Below, piece by piece: positions 8,589-16,262 of a DNA stretch of 43,604 nucleotides. The stretch's first letter is position 1, and the number at the start of each line of letters is the position of its first letter. Both the position numbers and the translations under genes were made by a program. The notes beneath the pieces were generated by a model, which saw nothing but the letters and a program-made list of their open reading frames with translations, had not been told where the DNA came from and did not search any database. The stretch comes from Candidatus Gastranaerophilales bacterium (GTDB lineage Bacteria; Cyanobacteriota; Vampirovibrionia; Gastranaerophilales; Gastranaerophilaceae): assembly GCA_947624685.1 (NCBI GenBank), contig CANQLJ010000012.1, forward strand, positions 1-43,604, written 5' to 3'.

Positions 8589-8629
8589 AACTCAAAGTGA
8601 GGGGCTAGAGTACTCCTCTATCCTGAGTT
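8589..8629 (-). repeat. Leader hairpin before the primase gene
   Basis: AACTCA and TGAGTT enclose a second stem built on TAGAG/CTCTA. It falls in the 5' leader of the primase-polymerase mRNA and could expose or hide the downstream ribosome site. Confidence 0.45.
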
Positions 8630-8687
8630 TGAGAGAAGAAAACCATTGTAACTATTGCAAAACCAAAATTTGTGATATAATTAAAGT

Positions 8688-8740
8688 GAAAAATATATTT
8701 TTAGTTACGGGATGATGATTTTCTTCTCGTAATTTTTTTT
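8688..8740 (+). ncRNA. Candidate short antisense RNA in the primase leader
   Basis: An extended -10 promoter (TGATATAAT, -10 at 8676-8681) faces right. About 25 bases after the predicted start, TTACGGGA pairs with TCTCGTAA (8705-8712 and 8725-8732), followed by eight T's: a textbook intrinsic terminator. The product would be about 50 bases and complementary to the leader of the leftward primase mRNA. There is no coding capacity. The layout recalls counter-transcribed RNAs that set plasmid copy number; that role is inference. Confidence 0.5.
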
Positions 8741-8792
8741 GTTTGTTTTTTGTTTTCTCCTTTCGTATTTTTTTTAAAACCTTTATATTTTT

Positions 8793-8820
8793 ATTATAAC
8801 CATAAAAAAATGCCTGTAAA
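8793..8820 (-). promoter_or_regulatory. Promoter of the primase-linker-helicase operon
   Basis: On the minus strand TTTACA (8815-8820) and TATAAT (8793-8798) are 16 bases apart. The transcript would run through the opposing short RNA and the leader hairpin into the primase gene. Confidence 0.6.
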
Positions 8821-9054
8821 CCCTCTCTAATTCTACCATTCAGCGATTTTCAAAAGCAAAAATGATACTATATATCATGTTTTTTCAAAATGTTTTTTTA
8901 AAGATACGAAACATTAGCGATTTTTAGAAAATTGTTACAAAAATTTACATTTTGATTTAAAAAGTATTTGTTTTGTATATAAATAGCATATAAAATTATT
9001 TACATGACTTTACTTAATAATGCGTTACATTTGTTTGTTTTGGAAAAATAAAAT
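8821..9054. other. AT-rich gap, possible origin region
   Basis: No gene is seen. It contains AGCGATTTTCAAAA and AGCGATTTTTAGAAAA about 70 bases apart, and an imperfect palindrome ATGATACTATATATCAT. An origin next to replication genes would be natural, but no clear iteron array is present. Confidence 0.25.
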
Positions 9055-9125
9055 AAGCAGAATTAAATTTTAAGTTCTCTTTAATAAATTTATATATAAA
9101 AGAACTTAAAGTAATCTTTCTGCTT
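9055..9125. repeat. Long AT-rich stem-loop, copy 1
   Basis: AAGCAGA (9055-9061) pairs with TCTGCTT (9119-9125), and inside it TTAAGTTCT (9070-9078) pairs with AGAACTTAA (9101-9109). The loop holds AATAAATTTATATATAA, which recurs in the stem-loop at 14701. It lies after the LuxR-type gene and may end its transcript. Confidence 0.55.
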
Positions 9126-9161
9126 ATCCTAGATAGCTGAAAATTGATAAATTTTATACTA

Positions 9162-9554
9162 TTAAACTGGTAATTGTTGATTTTTTAGATCCGGATATAA
9201 ACCAAGTAAAAGTTTTGTGATGAAAATATTTATGTTTTTCTTTACTATAGCCGTTGAAACCATTAACTCATTTGAAATTTCCTTTGCACTGTAACCCTTT
9301 TTGACGAGTTCAAAAAATTCTTTTTCTCTGTCGGTTAGTTTAACGGTGTCTTTTATTTCACATGTAAGTTTATCGGTTTCTTTGATGTCAAATTTAGCAA
9401 GTAAATCCTCAATTTCATTATATGACAGGTTAATTATTTGTCTAATTTCAGTTTCTGATTTCTTTTCAATCATTTCTAAAGCGATTTTAAAATTAATGTT
9501 AGTTAAAAACAACCACTGACCATAATATTTAATGCAATAGTCATTACTTTTCAC
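9162..9554 (-). CDS. LuxR-type HTH protein
   Basis: A 130-residue protein. The C-terminal 60 residues form a GerE/LuxR helix-turn-helix (LTDREKEFFELVKKGYSAKE, then a second helix with VSTAIVKKNINIFITKLL). The first 70 residues are helical and have no recognised sensor domain. It probably regulates genes of the element. It lies downstream of the 136-residue hypothetical gene on the same strand. The key glycine and the LT(D/E)RE start of the motif are intact. Confidence 0.75.
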   Translation of the reverse strand: MKSNDYCIKYYGQWLFLTNINFKIALEMIEKKSETEIRQIINLSYNEIEDLLAKFDIKETDKLTCEIKDTVKLTDREKEFFELVKKGYSAKEISNELMVSTAIVKKNINIFITKLLLGLYPDLKNQQLPV

Positions 9555-9577
9555 CTGCTATCCCCTTAACTTGTTTT

Positions 9578-9988
9578 TTAGTTTTTATTTGCCTCTAATT
9601 TTTCATTTATCCAGTTTGCATATTTTTCAGCCAATTCTACAAAAGAGTTATCATCTATTAGCATTGCAATATTTGTTATCTCGTATGTTTCTTCAATGGT
9701 TTTTTGAGCAATGCTATAAACAAGTCCCCCAATATGAAATTGAGGTATTGTAGATTTGTCATTATCAAGATTAAAAGATAAGCTTATCCTTTTGCCATTT
9801 GTTGCGTCATAATTAAGAATATTTAAATTATTATCAACAGGTATGGCAGGTTGTATATTTATTTGTTTTGCTACTTCTTTTTTAAGTCTTCTCCACAATT
9901 CATTTTGTGTATTTTGAAGTATAATTTGTCTTCGTTGGTCGTATTCTATTTGTTCGGGTCCTCTATAAAACTTATTTTCTATCACCAT
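9578..9988 (-). CDS. Hypothetical 136-residue protein
   Basis: A 136-residue protein. The first 45 residues are charged and helical (EYDQRRQIILQNTQNELWRR). The middle has beta-like stretches (RISLSFNL, FHIGGLVYSI), and the C-terminus is helical (ELAEKYANWINEKLE). It sits between the nuclease and LuxR-type genes on the same strand, so the three may be co-transcribed. No family is recognised. Confidence 0.5.
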   Translation of the reverse strand: MVIENKFYRGPEQIEYDQRRQIILQNTQNELWRRLKKEVAKQINIQPAIPVDNNLNILNYDATNGKRISLSFNLDNDKSTIPQFHIGGLVYSIAQKTIEETYEITNIAMLIDDNSFVELAEKYANWINEKLEANKN

Positions 9989-10060
9989 ATATTAATTTCC
10001 CTTCTTTTTATTTTTTTTAAATTATATTAACAACCCTGAAATGCGTCAAATAAAAGGGTT

Positions 10061-11101
10061 TTATCCTAAATATTTCTTGATTGCAGGTATAATAAACTGG
10101 TTAATTGTTTTGTCTGAATTGACATAGAAATCATTATAAAAATTTTCTTCTGTAAATACTTTTTCTTCTATTTTTTCTGTCTTGGAATCATAATTAATAC
10201 AAATATACACATTTTCTTTCTCATAAGTAATACGAGCTTTCTTATTATTAGTTATATTTATATGCCAATAATAGTTGTATGAGCTAAACCTAGGTTCATC
10301 GTCACTTTTAGGTTCTAAAACCATATAAGAATTACTAGTCAATTGTTCTTTTAATTTACTTCTAAAACCTTTCATTATCTCTTCTTTGGCAACATCTAAA
10401 GAGTTTGAAATACTTTGAGCATTTTCAAAGTTTTCTAAATTTTCTAACAATAATTCTGATATTTCCATTGTTGCGCCCTCTGATTGTCCTATAAATTGTT
10501 GAATTGTACTCTTGAATTGTTGCAAAATTATTTTGATTGGCATTCTCTCAATTGTAGCCTTATGATAAATACATTCATCAAGCCAGTTTAAAATATGCTT
10601 AGACCAAGAAATACATTTTATTTGGGTTTTAGCTAGAGAACCGATACTTTCGTTTGCGGGATATTCACCGCATTTGGTTAAATAATAAATTTGACTGTTA
10701 TTTACGCTGTGGCAATAATCGCATACTTGATTATCTTGGTCTTTAGCGTTGATTTTAACCTCAATGGGTATAGTCAAAGAATTATCATTTTTATCAACTA
10801 CATTAATACAAATATCAATTCGCCTTAAATCTTCAATAACCCTTTCTTGTTCTATTGATACGGTTTTAAACTCTTGCGGGTTAAGGTCTAAAACATATTT
10901 TAAAAATAAATCAAGATAAACCCTATTTAAACAATGTTGTCCATTTGGGTTTATAAGTTCACAAAGCAACCTGCAAAGATAAACTTCCTTTGTGGTTATG
11001 CCTATAATATTAAAGATATTAAAACCTTTACCAGTTTCTTCGGCAATGACTTTATGTCTTAGAAATATATTTTGAGCTTGTTTAAGTAATGTTTTTAACA
11101 T
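10061..11101 (-). CDS. PD-(D/E)XK nuclease family protein (PDDEXK_4-like)
   Basis: A 346-residue protein with the PD-(D/E)XK nuclease core: RRIDICI supplies the acidic residue and PIEVKINAKDQDNQVCDY the ExK pair and following QL-like helix. The opening (ELINPNG in an LxELLNP-like position) and the YLTKCGEYP strand fit the PDDEXK_4 family, whose members are often solitary defence or element genes. I place the start at ATG 11101. A TTG at 11179 would add 26 residues but lacks a ribosome site. It is divergent from a MerR-like gene. The substrate is unknown. Confidence 0.75.
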   Translation of the reverse strand: MLKTLLKQAQNIFLRHKVIAEETGKGFNIFNIIGITTKEVYLCRLLCELINPNGQHCLNRVYLDLFLKYVLDLNPQEFKTVSIEQERVIEDLRRIDICINVVDKNDNSLTIPIEVKINAKDQDNQVCDYCHSVNNSQIYYLTKCGEYPANESIGSLAKTQIKCISWSKHILNWLDECIYHKATIERMPIKIILQQFKSTIQQFIGQSEGATMEISELLLENLENFENAQSISNSLDVAKEEIMKGFRSKLKEQLTSNSYMVLEPKSDDEPRFSSYNYYWHINITNNKKARITYEKENVYICINYDSKTEKIEEKVFTEENFYNDFYVNSDKTINQFIIPAIKKYLG

Positions 11102-11192
11102 GTATATCTTTTTTCTTCTTCCATAGCGAGAAATCTCCTTGCTAGTTTCAATGCTAGCAAAAATAATTTTAAAAAGCAATGAAATAATACCT

Positions 11193-11275
11193 AACTAATA
11201 AAATGATAAAACATTTCTAATAAAAATATAAAACTACTCAATTTTTAAAATCTCAAAAACATTGTAACATTAGTT
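11193..11275. promoter_or_regulatory. Divergent control region with inverted repeat
   Basis: AACTAAT (11193-11199) and ATTAGTT (11269-11275) flank the gap between the nuclease gene and the MerR-like gene. These could be half-sites for the MerR-like protein, although the spacing is large. Confidence 0.3.
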
Positions 11276-11287
11276 AAGAGGGCATAT

Positions 11288-11647
11288 ATGCTAATAGATA
11301 AAGAAGAACCTTTTTATAATGTTACTCAAGTTGCGCAAATTTTGCAAATTAGTGCAGATAGATTGCATACTTATGATGAAGAAAAACTGGTTGCACCAAC
11401 AAGACAGGCAAAAGGTAATAAACGCTTATATTCTGAAATGGATGTCATTTGGCTAAAAGACGTTAGAGCAATTATCGCTAAAGAGCGTATGAATATTTAT
11501 TCTTTTAAGTTAATGCTGAATGTTTTGGCATATATTTCTGATGAACAATTTGAACAATTAAGAAAGAACAGCGCAAACAATGATATTTGGGATATTTTTG
11601 CACGCATAAGAAAAAATCCAAATTTTGACAAGCTAAAAAATTTTTAA
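11288..11647 (+). CDS. MerR-like regulator
   Basis: A 119-residue protein. Residues 8-75 have a MerR-type winged helix-turn-helix (YNVTQVAQILQISADRLHTY, then NKRLYSEMDVIWLKDVRAI). The C-terminus is a short helix pair with no metal-binding cysteines, so it is not a metal sensor. It is divergent from the nuclease gene and upstream of the recombinase gene. It may act as a control or excision factor of the element, because small MerR-fold proteins do both. The role is inferred. Confidence 0.7.
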   Translation: MLIDKEEPFYNVTQVAQILQISADRLHTYDEEKLVAPTRQAKGNKRLYSEMDVIWLKDVRAIIAKERMNIYSFKLMLNVLAYISDEQFEQLRKNSANNDIWDIFARIRKNPNFDKLKNF

Positions 11648-11655
11648 TTATTTTG

Positions 11656-11684
11656 AAAGATACACAATAATAAAGTGTATCTTT
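11656..11684 (+). terminator. Intrinsic terminator after the MerR-like gene
   Basis: AAAGATACAC pairs with GTGTATCTTT across a 9-base loop and is followed by TATAAAAT. It starts 9 bases after the stop codon. Confidence 0.65.
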
Positions 11685-11731
11685 TATAAAATTATTCCAA
11701 ATTATTCCTCTTGTTATATTTGAAATAATCT

Positions 11732-11759
11732 GTAAACCCTTGTAAATAAAGGGGTTTAC
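11732..11759. repeat. Inverted repeat GTAAACCC
   Basis: GTAAACCC and GGGTTTAC are 12 bases apart in the gap before the tyrosine recombinase. The sequence CTGTAAACCCT also occurs near 8814 in this element, so it may be a recognition site rather than a terminator. Confidence 0.4.
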
Positions 11760-11918
11760 CTTAAATAATACATAAAATATAATATTAATATAAAGTGTAT
11801 TATTGATAATGAGTGAATGAGAGAAGTAAAAAGTTTACTTTTTATTTCCGAATGAACGAATTAAAAGCTTATTAAGCTTATTATTAGTGGTTTTCAGCCA
11901 CAAAGGAGGTAAAATTAA

Positions 11919-12482
11919 ATGGAATTTGTACAACCAATCAGAAGTTTAAAACAGATTGAAACAATCAAAAAACTTCTAAAACAACAAAGTTTAAGAGATT
12001 ATTGTTTATTCGTTCTTGGAATTAATTCCGGTTTAAGGATAAGCGATTTATTAAAATTAAAAATTTCAGATGTATCTGAATATGGCAAGGTCAAAGACAG
12101 GATTAGGTTAAGAGAAACCAAAACAAACAAGTTTAAAGATTTTCCAATATCAGATAATGCAAAAAGTGCAATTAGGGAATATCTAAAATCAAGACAATAT
12201 AATGAAAATGAGCCTTTATTCATATCAAGAAAGAATAAAGGCTTTTTATTGCGACAAAGAGCATATAAAATTTTAAATGAAGCCGCAAGGTCAATCGGAA
12301 TTAAAGAAAAAATAGGAACTCACACTTTAAGAAAAACATTCGGCTATCACGCATATAATAACGGCTATGACATAGCAATTATTCAAAAATTATTTAACCA
12401 CTCATCACCTAGTATAACCCTGCGCTACATTGGAATTACACAAGATGAAATGGATGATGTTTATTTGAGCTTAGATTTATAA
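11919..12482 (+). CDS. Short tyrosine recombinase
   Basis: A 187-residue protein holding just the catalytic domain of the phage-integrase family. The first arginine is in GLRISDLLKLK, the HxxR pair in HTLRKTFGYH, the second histidine in LFNHSSPSIT and the tyrosine nucleophile in LRYIGI. No N-terminal SAM-like or arm-binding domain is present, which suits short integrases that act on simple sites. A good AAAGGAGG site precedes the ATG. It is a candidate integrase/excisionase for the second element; tRNA-Gln to the right is one possible target but no att repeat was found. Confidence 0.88.
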   Translation: MEFVQPIRSLKQIETIKKLLKQQSLRDYCLFVLGINSGLRISDLLKLKISDVSEYGKVKDRIRLRETKTNKFKDFPISDNAKSAIREYLKSRQYNENEPLFISRKNKGFLLRQRAYKILNEAARSIGIKEKIGTHTLRKTFGYHAYNNGYDIAIIQKLFNHSSPSITLRYIGITQDEMDDVYLSLDL

Positions 12483-12487
12483 TTTAT

Positions 12488-12742
12488 TTATGATTTATCA
12501 TAATCTTCAACATGTCTTACATCATAAAAATCAAATTGAAATTCAAAAAACAGCAGGTTAATAACTATGGAAAAACCTTTATGACTTTCACAATTTGGTC
12601 TATGAGTAAAGCTTAATCTAATTGAAGCTTTTTCTTTTTTAGCAAATACAATTTCAAGGGTTTTATATTTTGTAAGTTCTAAAACAATTACAAAATATCC
12701 AATTTGTTTCATATTGTGAAATCTTAGCCTTTTATGTTTCAT
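12488..12742 (-). CDS. Hypothetical 84-residue protein
   Basis: An 84-residue protein with a basic N-terminus and alternating hydrophobic stretches (GYFVIVLELTKYKTLEIVF and SIVINLLFFEFQFDFY) suggesting a small beta sheet. Its ATG overlaps the end of the WG-repeat gene by 4 bases, so the two are coupled. No family is recognised. Confidence 0.5.
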   Translation of the reverse strand: MKHKRLRFHNMKQIGYFVIVLELTKYKTLEIVFAKKEKASIRLSFTHRPNCESHKGFSIVINLLFFEFQFDFYDVRHVEDYDKS

Positions 12743-13917
12743 AAATTCACTTCCTTTATTTTTAAAGGAGTGAAATCTGAATTAAAAATACCGCATTTAT
12801 CATCGTATGTTACTATTAAATATCCCATTGATTCAGTTATATAATCATAAATAAAATCTATAACGGTATTTCCTTTTTTATCTACAATGCCGTAATTGTG
12901 TTTTTGACTGATTATAAACATTTCGCCATTATTTAATGGTTGTATTTCACAAGGACATATACAACTAAATTTAAACGGCAAAATTTCATTACCCTTTTTG
13001 TCAATTAAGCCATGGTTTTCTTCTGTTAAATCTTTAGCCACAAATGCGTAATTGCCGATAAAATTGTGAATATCTTTGTATTTAAAATCAATAATTGTAT
13101 TGCCGTATTTATCAATATAGCCCCAATTTTCAAAATCAACTGTTGCCCTGATAATATCAGGTTCAAAATCAGGGTAGTCAATAAATTTAAACTTTTTATC
13201 GCAAACTCTATTATTGTCAAAGTCAAAAATTAAATTTTCATGGTGTGTAAATTTGTCATAAGTTTTAATAAAAGTTTCATCACTCAAAAACCGCATTTGA
13301 CGACAATCTTCAAACGGTATGATTATATTATTATTCATATCTATAACGCCAAAGCTTGAATATTCACGCCTGGCAATTAAATATTTATTGTTTTTATTTT
13401 TGCAGTATTCTAAATTGTCATATTCAAATGGAATTATAATCTCATCTTTTAAATTTATCACACCGTATTTATTGTTTAATTCTGTAATCAATAAAAAAGG
13501 CTCTAAAGAGATTATTCTCAATTCGTTATATTTAAAATCTTGGTTTAAAACGATGTTTCCCTTTAAATCCAATATTGCTGAAAAATAATGTGTTGCCCCA
13601 CTTTTCTTTAGGCCTTGATGTATCATTAGATTTTCATTGTAAAGGTATGGTTCAACAGTATCATATTGAGGTTTTATGATTACATTAAAATTGTTATCAA
13701 TTACTCCCTCTTTATTATTTTGATTTATTACAATCAGGTTAGTGTCATCAAAATTCATTAAGCTATTACATTTGATTTTATTTTCCGATAAAACACCGTT
13801 TAAATCTAATCTGTGCCAATATTCACCTAATTGCACAAGAAATGTTTTATCCGTTTTGTTAAAACCACAACCAACATTGTTAAACATAAAATTATTTTGA
13901 AATTTAGTTGTTTTCAT
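12739..13917 (-). CDS. WG-repeat protein
   Basis: A 392-residue protein built from about six WG/KWG-type repeats of 35-60 residues. Examples are YGVINLKDEIIIPFEYD, WGYIDKYGNTIIDFKYKDI and YGIVDKKGNTVIDFIYD. These form beta-rich, probably propeller-like, scaffolds for protein contacts. No signal peptide is visible, so it is likely cytoplasmic. The start at 13917 is chosen because GAGGTTAGGT precedes it; an ATG 12 bases earlier has a poorer site. It lies between the methylase gene (16 bases away) and the small coupled gene, in one leftward operon. The role is unknown. Confidence 0.75.
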   Translation of the reverse strand: MKTTKFQNNFMFNNVGCGFNKTDKTFLVQLGEYWHRLDLNGVLSENKIKCNSLMNFDDTNLIVINQNNKEGVIDNNFNVIIKPQYDTVEPYLYNENLMIHQGLKKSGATHYFSAILDLKGNIVLNQDFKYNELRIISLEPFLLITELNNKYGVINLKDEIIIPFEYDNLEYCKNKNNKYLIARREYSSFGVIDMNNNIIIPFEDCRQMRFLSDETFIKTYDKFTHHENLIFDFDNNRVCDKKFKFIDYPDFEPDIIRATVDFENWGYIDKYGNTIIDFKYKDIHNFIGNYAFVAKDLTEENHGLIDKKGNEILPFKFSCICPCEIQPLNNGEMFIISQKHNYGIVDKKGNTVIDFIYDYITESMGYLIVTYDDKCGIFNSDFTPLKIKEVNL

Positions 13918-13933
13918 ACCTAACCTCATATTG

Positions 13934-14668
13934 CTAATAATTGCATAAATGCTTAAATAGTGTCAACTGCTCAGGCTCTTTGATAATCGGTTTATTTTCA
14001 ATGATATCCTGTTTTCTGCGCCATAATTTGTATTCAAAATTGCTTAGAAAATAAAATGGCGTGTATAAAACTTCAAAAAATCTCAATGTTAAACTATCAC
14101 CCCTTACGACTTTAGCCGGAATTCCATATAGTGAAAGTTGAATATATGCCATTTTAAAGCAAATGTCGTCAACATCAACGGCTTCAACATATAATTGATG
14201 TTGATAGTTATAACCTTTTTCTTTCATTGTTTCGCAGTATGCTATGACCATACCGCCACTACCACAACAAGGTTCTGATAAAGTTATAAAGCCTTTATTG
14301 TCAATTTCATTTTTTGAATCTGTAAAATTGATTTCTGCCATCATTTTGCTTACATGATATGGTGTGAAAAATTGACCTTTGTTAGAGTTTCCTAAATTCA
14401 GATTTGAAAATATCTGCCCTAAAAAGTCTTGATGTTTTTCTTCAAGTGCTGAAATTAAAAGAGCAAGCAGTTTTGAAAAACTTTCTGCTTGCTCTTTTGT
14501 GTAATTACAAATTGTATTTTTATATCGCTGTTCTATGTTTGGACTTCGGTAAAAGGGTTGTGCCAATGAACACATACTTAATGTTAAAAAATCCAAAAAC
14601 ACAGTTGAAATATTTTTTGACCTGTCTAAAGCCTCTAAAGCTGATGTAAATTCTTTAATGTAATTCAT
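13934..14668 (-). CDS. N6-adenine methylase-like protein, catalytic motif missing
   Basis: A 244-residue protein. GQFFTPYHVSKMM and the SAM-binding motif EPCCGSGGMVIAY (about residues 100-140) match the N6_Mtase/HsdM family. A second acidic strand follows (YVEAVDVDDICFKMA). Where the catalytic (N/D)PP(Y/F) motif should follow VVRGDSLT, the sequence reads LRFFEVLYTPFYFL instead. It may bind SAM without methylating, or act on another substrate. Related shortened methylases are common on integrative elements. It is the first gene of the leftward methylase/WG operon. Confidence 0.75.
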   Translation of the reverse strand: MNYIKEFTSALEALDRSKNISTVFLDFLTLSMCSLAQPFYRSPNIEQRYKNTICNYTKEQAESFSKLLALLISALEEKHQDFLGQIFSNLNLGNSNKGQFFTPYHVSKMMAEINFTDSKNEIDNKGFITLSEPCCGSGGMVIAYCETMKEKGYNYQHQLYVEAVDVDDICFKMAYIQLSLYGIPAKVVRGDSLTLRFFEVLYTPFYFLSNFEYKLWRRKQDIIENKPIIKEPEQLTLFKHLCNY

Positions 14669-14700
14669 TCAAATCAATGCCCCTTTCAGATTAAAGCTGA

Positions 14701-14756
14701 TTAAACCTTTTGATACTCTTAAATAAATTTATATATAAGAGGTAAAGAAAGTTTAA
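14701..14756. repeat. AT-rich stem-loop, copy 2
   Basis: TTAAAC (14701-14706) pairs with GTTTAA (14751-14756), and inside it CTCTTA (14716-14721) pairs with TAAGAG (14736-14741). The loop contains AATAAATTTATATATAA as in the stem-loop at 9055. It lies upstream of the methylase gene. Confidence 0.5.
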
Positions 14757-14824
14757 CCACGTTTATCCTGTAAGGTGTAAAACTTTTAAAAAACCTTGAA
14801 AATGGCTTAAACTCAATGTTTTAA

Positions 14825-14859
14825 CCTCTTTTATATATTTTTATATTATTATAAAGAGG
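14825..14859. repeat. AT-rich stem-loop, copy 3
   Basis: CCTCTTT and AAAGAGG enclose a 21-base AT-only loop containing TATATATTTTTATA. It has the same design as the two other AT-rich stem-loops but a different core. The rest of 14669-15000 shows no gene. Confidence 0.4.
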
Positions 14860-15006
14860 AACGGTGTAAACCATTGATTTAAAAGGGGTTTGGCATTATA
14901 TTACAATTAAATTACAAACGAAATATACAATATTGTTATATTTCAGCCTTAGAAATTTGTTTTGTAATTTTGTAATACTAAAAAACCTTATATTTAAAAA
15001 TTTTTA

Positions 15007-15034
15007 TTGTAAAAACAGCACTATATGGTAATAT
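15007..15034 (+). promoter_or_regulatory. Promoter of the structured toxin-like unit
   Basis: TTGTAA (15007-15012) and TAATAT (15029-15034) are 16 bases apart. Transcription would start near 15041 and run into a dense series of hairpins. Confidence 0.55.
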
Positions 15035-15040
15035 AAGCAC

Positions 15041-15271
15041 AAAACAAGGTTATTATTAGGCAGTTTTACTTGTTCTGCTAAAAAACCTCGGCAGGGGTGA
15101 GGATATCAGCAAAATATCCTTTCATGAACCCAAGAACGATTCTTGGACAATCATGCAGTTTGTGTAAGCTATAGATTGCACAAACAAGTGGTATGAACGC
15201 CACTATAAATAATGAGGCCAATGTAAGGTAGCGCCTTACGCCGGCGTAAGGTTTAACTTAGGAGAAATTTT
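15041..15271 (+). ncRNA. Highly structured leader RNA
   Basis: At least six stems follow each other. They are GCAG/CTGC, AGGATAT/ATATCCT (15100-15120), CCAAGAA/TTCTTGG (15130-15146), TTTGTG/CACAAA (15159-15184), AGTGG/CCACT (15187-15204), and GTAAGG/CCTTAC (15223-15239). The last competes with the 18-base palindrome CCTTACGCCGGCGTAAGG (15234-15251). Such packing does not occur by chance in AT-rich spacer. It leads straight into a tiny hydrophobic frame with a TTAGGAG ribosome site. It could be the inhibitory leader of a type I toxin mRNA or a regulatory RNA in its own right. I do not recognise the family. Confidence 0.6.
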
Positions 15272-15349
15272 ATGTTAGACCTTATAACTATCTCCATACA
15301 TCCAGCTTTGTTGGTCTTATTACTTGCAGTGCTGTTTACAAGGAGATAA
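15272..15349 (+). CDS. Candidate Fst/Ldr-type toxic peptide
   Basis: A 25-residue frame: MLDLITISIHPALL, then a leucine/valine-rich stretch, ending FTRR. A short N-terminus, an I-x-P kink, one membrane-length hydrophobic helix and a basic tail fit the Fst/Ldr class of type I toxins, where Fst has an IAP or VAP in place of IHP. TTAGGAG sits 8 bases before the ATG and an intrinsic terminator 5 bases after the stop, so it is the only gene of its transcript. Expected action is insertion into the inner membrane, with translation blocked by an antisense RNA. I found no confident antisense promoter. Confidence 0.5.
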   Translation: MLDLITISIHPALLVLLLAVLFTRR

Positions 15350-15354
15350 TGGGG

Positions 15355-15382
15355 AGGAGGGGTTTTGTATCCCTCCTTTTCT
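15355..15382 (+). terminator. Intrinsic terminator of the toxin-like unit
   Basis: AGGAGGG pairs with CCCTCCT across a 9-base loop, followed by TTTC. The stem is unusually GC-rich for this window. Confidence 0.75.
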
Positions 15383-15411
15383 GTTTATTTAGTTGATTGT
15401 AAAATAATTTT

Positions 15412-16102
15412 ATGGACAAAATGGACACCTTATTTCAATCTAACGGCTGGCAAGCTATGTATAAAATCGGTTATTATGCGGAAATTTTTGCAATTTTTGT
15501 AGAGAATTATAATGATTTAATTAAAACTATTAACACTATTCAATCATCAAATCAGCCTATAATTGAGCATTTTGCACAAAATCATTTAAGTAGATATATC
15601 TTTAATTTTTTAGCTTCAGCTACAGCCCTTAAAGGCAATTGCTATGCTTTAATGAAACCTTATAAAGATACTGAATTATTGGAAAAATATAAAGAGAAAA
15701 CAAATAAATACTTTTTGAATAATGATTTGGTAGCTTTTATTAATGATTTTAGAAACTATCAAACTCATTATAAAGTTGAACTATCCTATGTTTCTGCAAA
15801 AAATCAGGTCGTATTTTTAACTTATGAATTGTTAAAACAATCAAAACAATGGAATAGTGCCTCCAAAAGTTTTATTCAAAATTCAGGAGAAGAAATTGTA
15901 GTTGAAGATATTTGTAAAAAAATATTATAAACTGAATAAAGAATTTTGTTTGTGGTTGATTAATGAGTTAAGATTACTACATAAGAAAGATTTTGAAGAA
16001 ATTACAAAAACTGCCCAAGTTGTCAATGTAGAATTACCCAAAATGTACCTTGATATTGTTGCAAAAATTCAATCATCAAATATAGTGTTAAATTTAGAAT
16101 AA
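15412..16102 (+). pseudogene. HEPN-like gene broken by a frameshift
   Basis: The first frame gives 172 residues (stop at 15930). A second frame, shifted by one base, takes over at an A7 run (15916-15922) and adds about 56 residues ending at 16102. Joined, they read smoothly (DICKKYYKLNKEF) as a protein of about 228 residues. The helical protein contains DFRNYQTHYKVEL, an R-x4-H motif (R114, H119) typical of HEPN ribonucleases in toxin and abortive-infection systems. No ribosome site is seen at the start. The shift could be a true mutation, a read error or programmed slippage. Confidence 0.5.
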
Positions 16103-16182
16103 AACATTTTTTAGAGATTTATATTTTTAATCATAGAAAATGTTTTATAGCTGTTTAAATCTACAATTTTCTCATACAACTC

Positions 16183-16211
16183 TTGCACAAAAAGTTCCAA
16201 TGTTGTACAAT
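16183..16211 (+). promoter_or_regulatory. Promoter before tRNA-Gln
   Basis: TTGCAC (16183-16188) and TACAAT (16206-16211) are exactly 17 bases apart, a near-consensus sigma-70 promoter facing the tRNA gene. Confidence 0.7.
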
Positions 16212-16229
16212 GAGGGGAGTTTTTTATTT

Positions 16230-16255
16230 AAAATAGACGCTTTGGCGTCTATTTT
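16230..16255 (+). repeat. Hairpin between promoter and tRNA-Gln
   Basis: AAAATAGACGC pairs perfectly with GCGTCTATTTT across TTTG. The arm ends in TTTT, so it resembles an intrinsic terminator, yet it stands between a good promoter and the tRNA. It may be a processing signal for the tRNA precursor. Confidence 0.6.
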
Positions 16256-16262
16256 AATTTGT

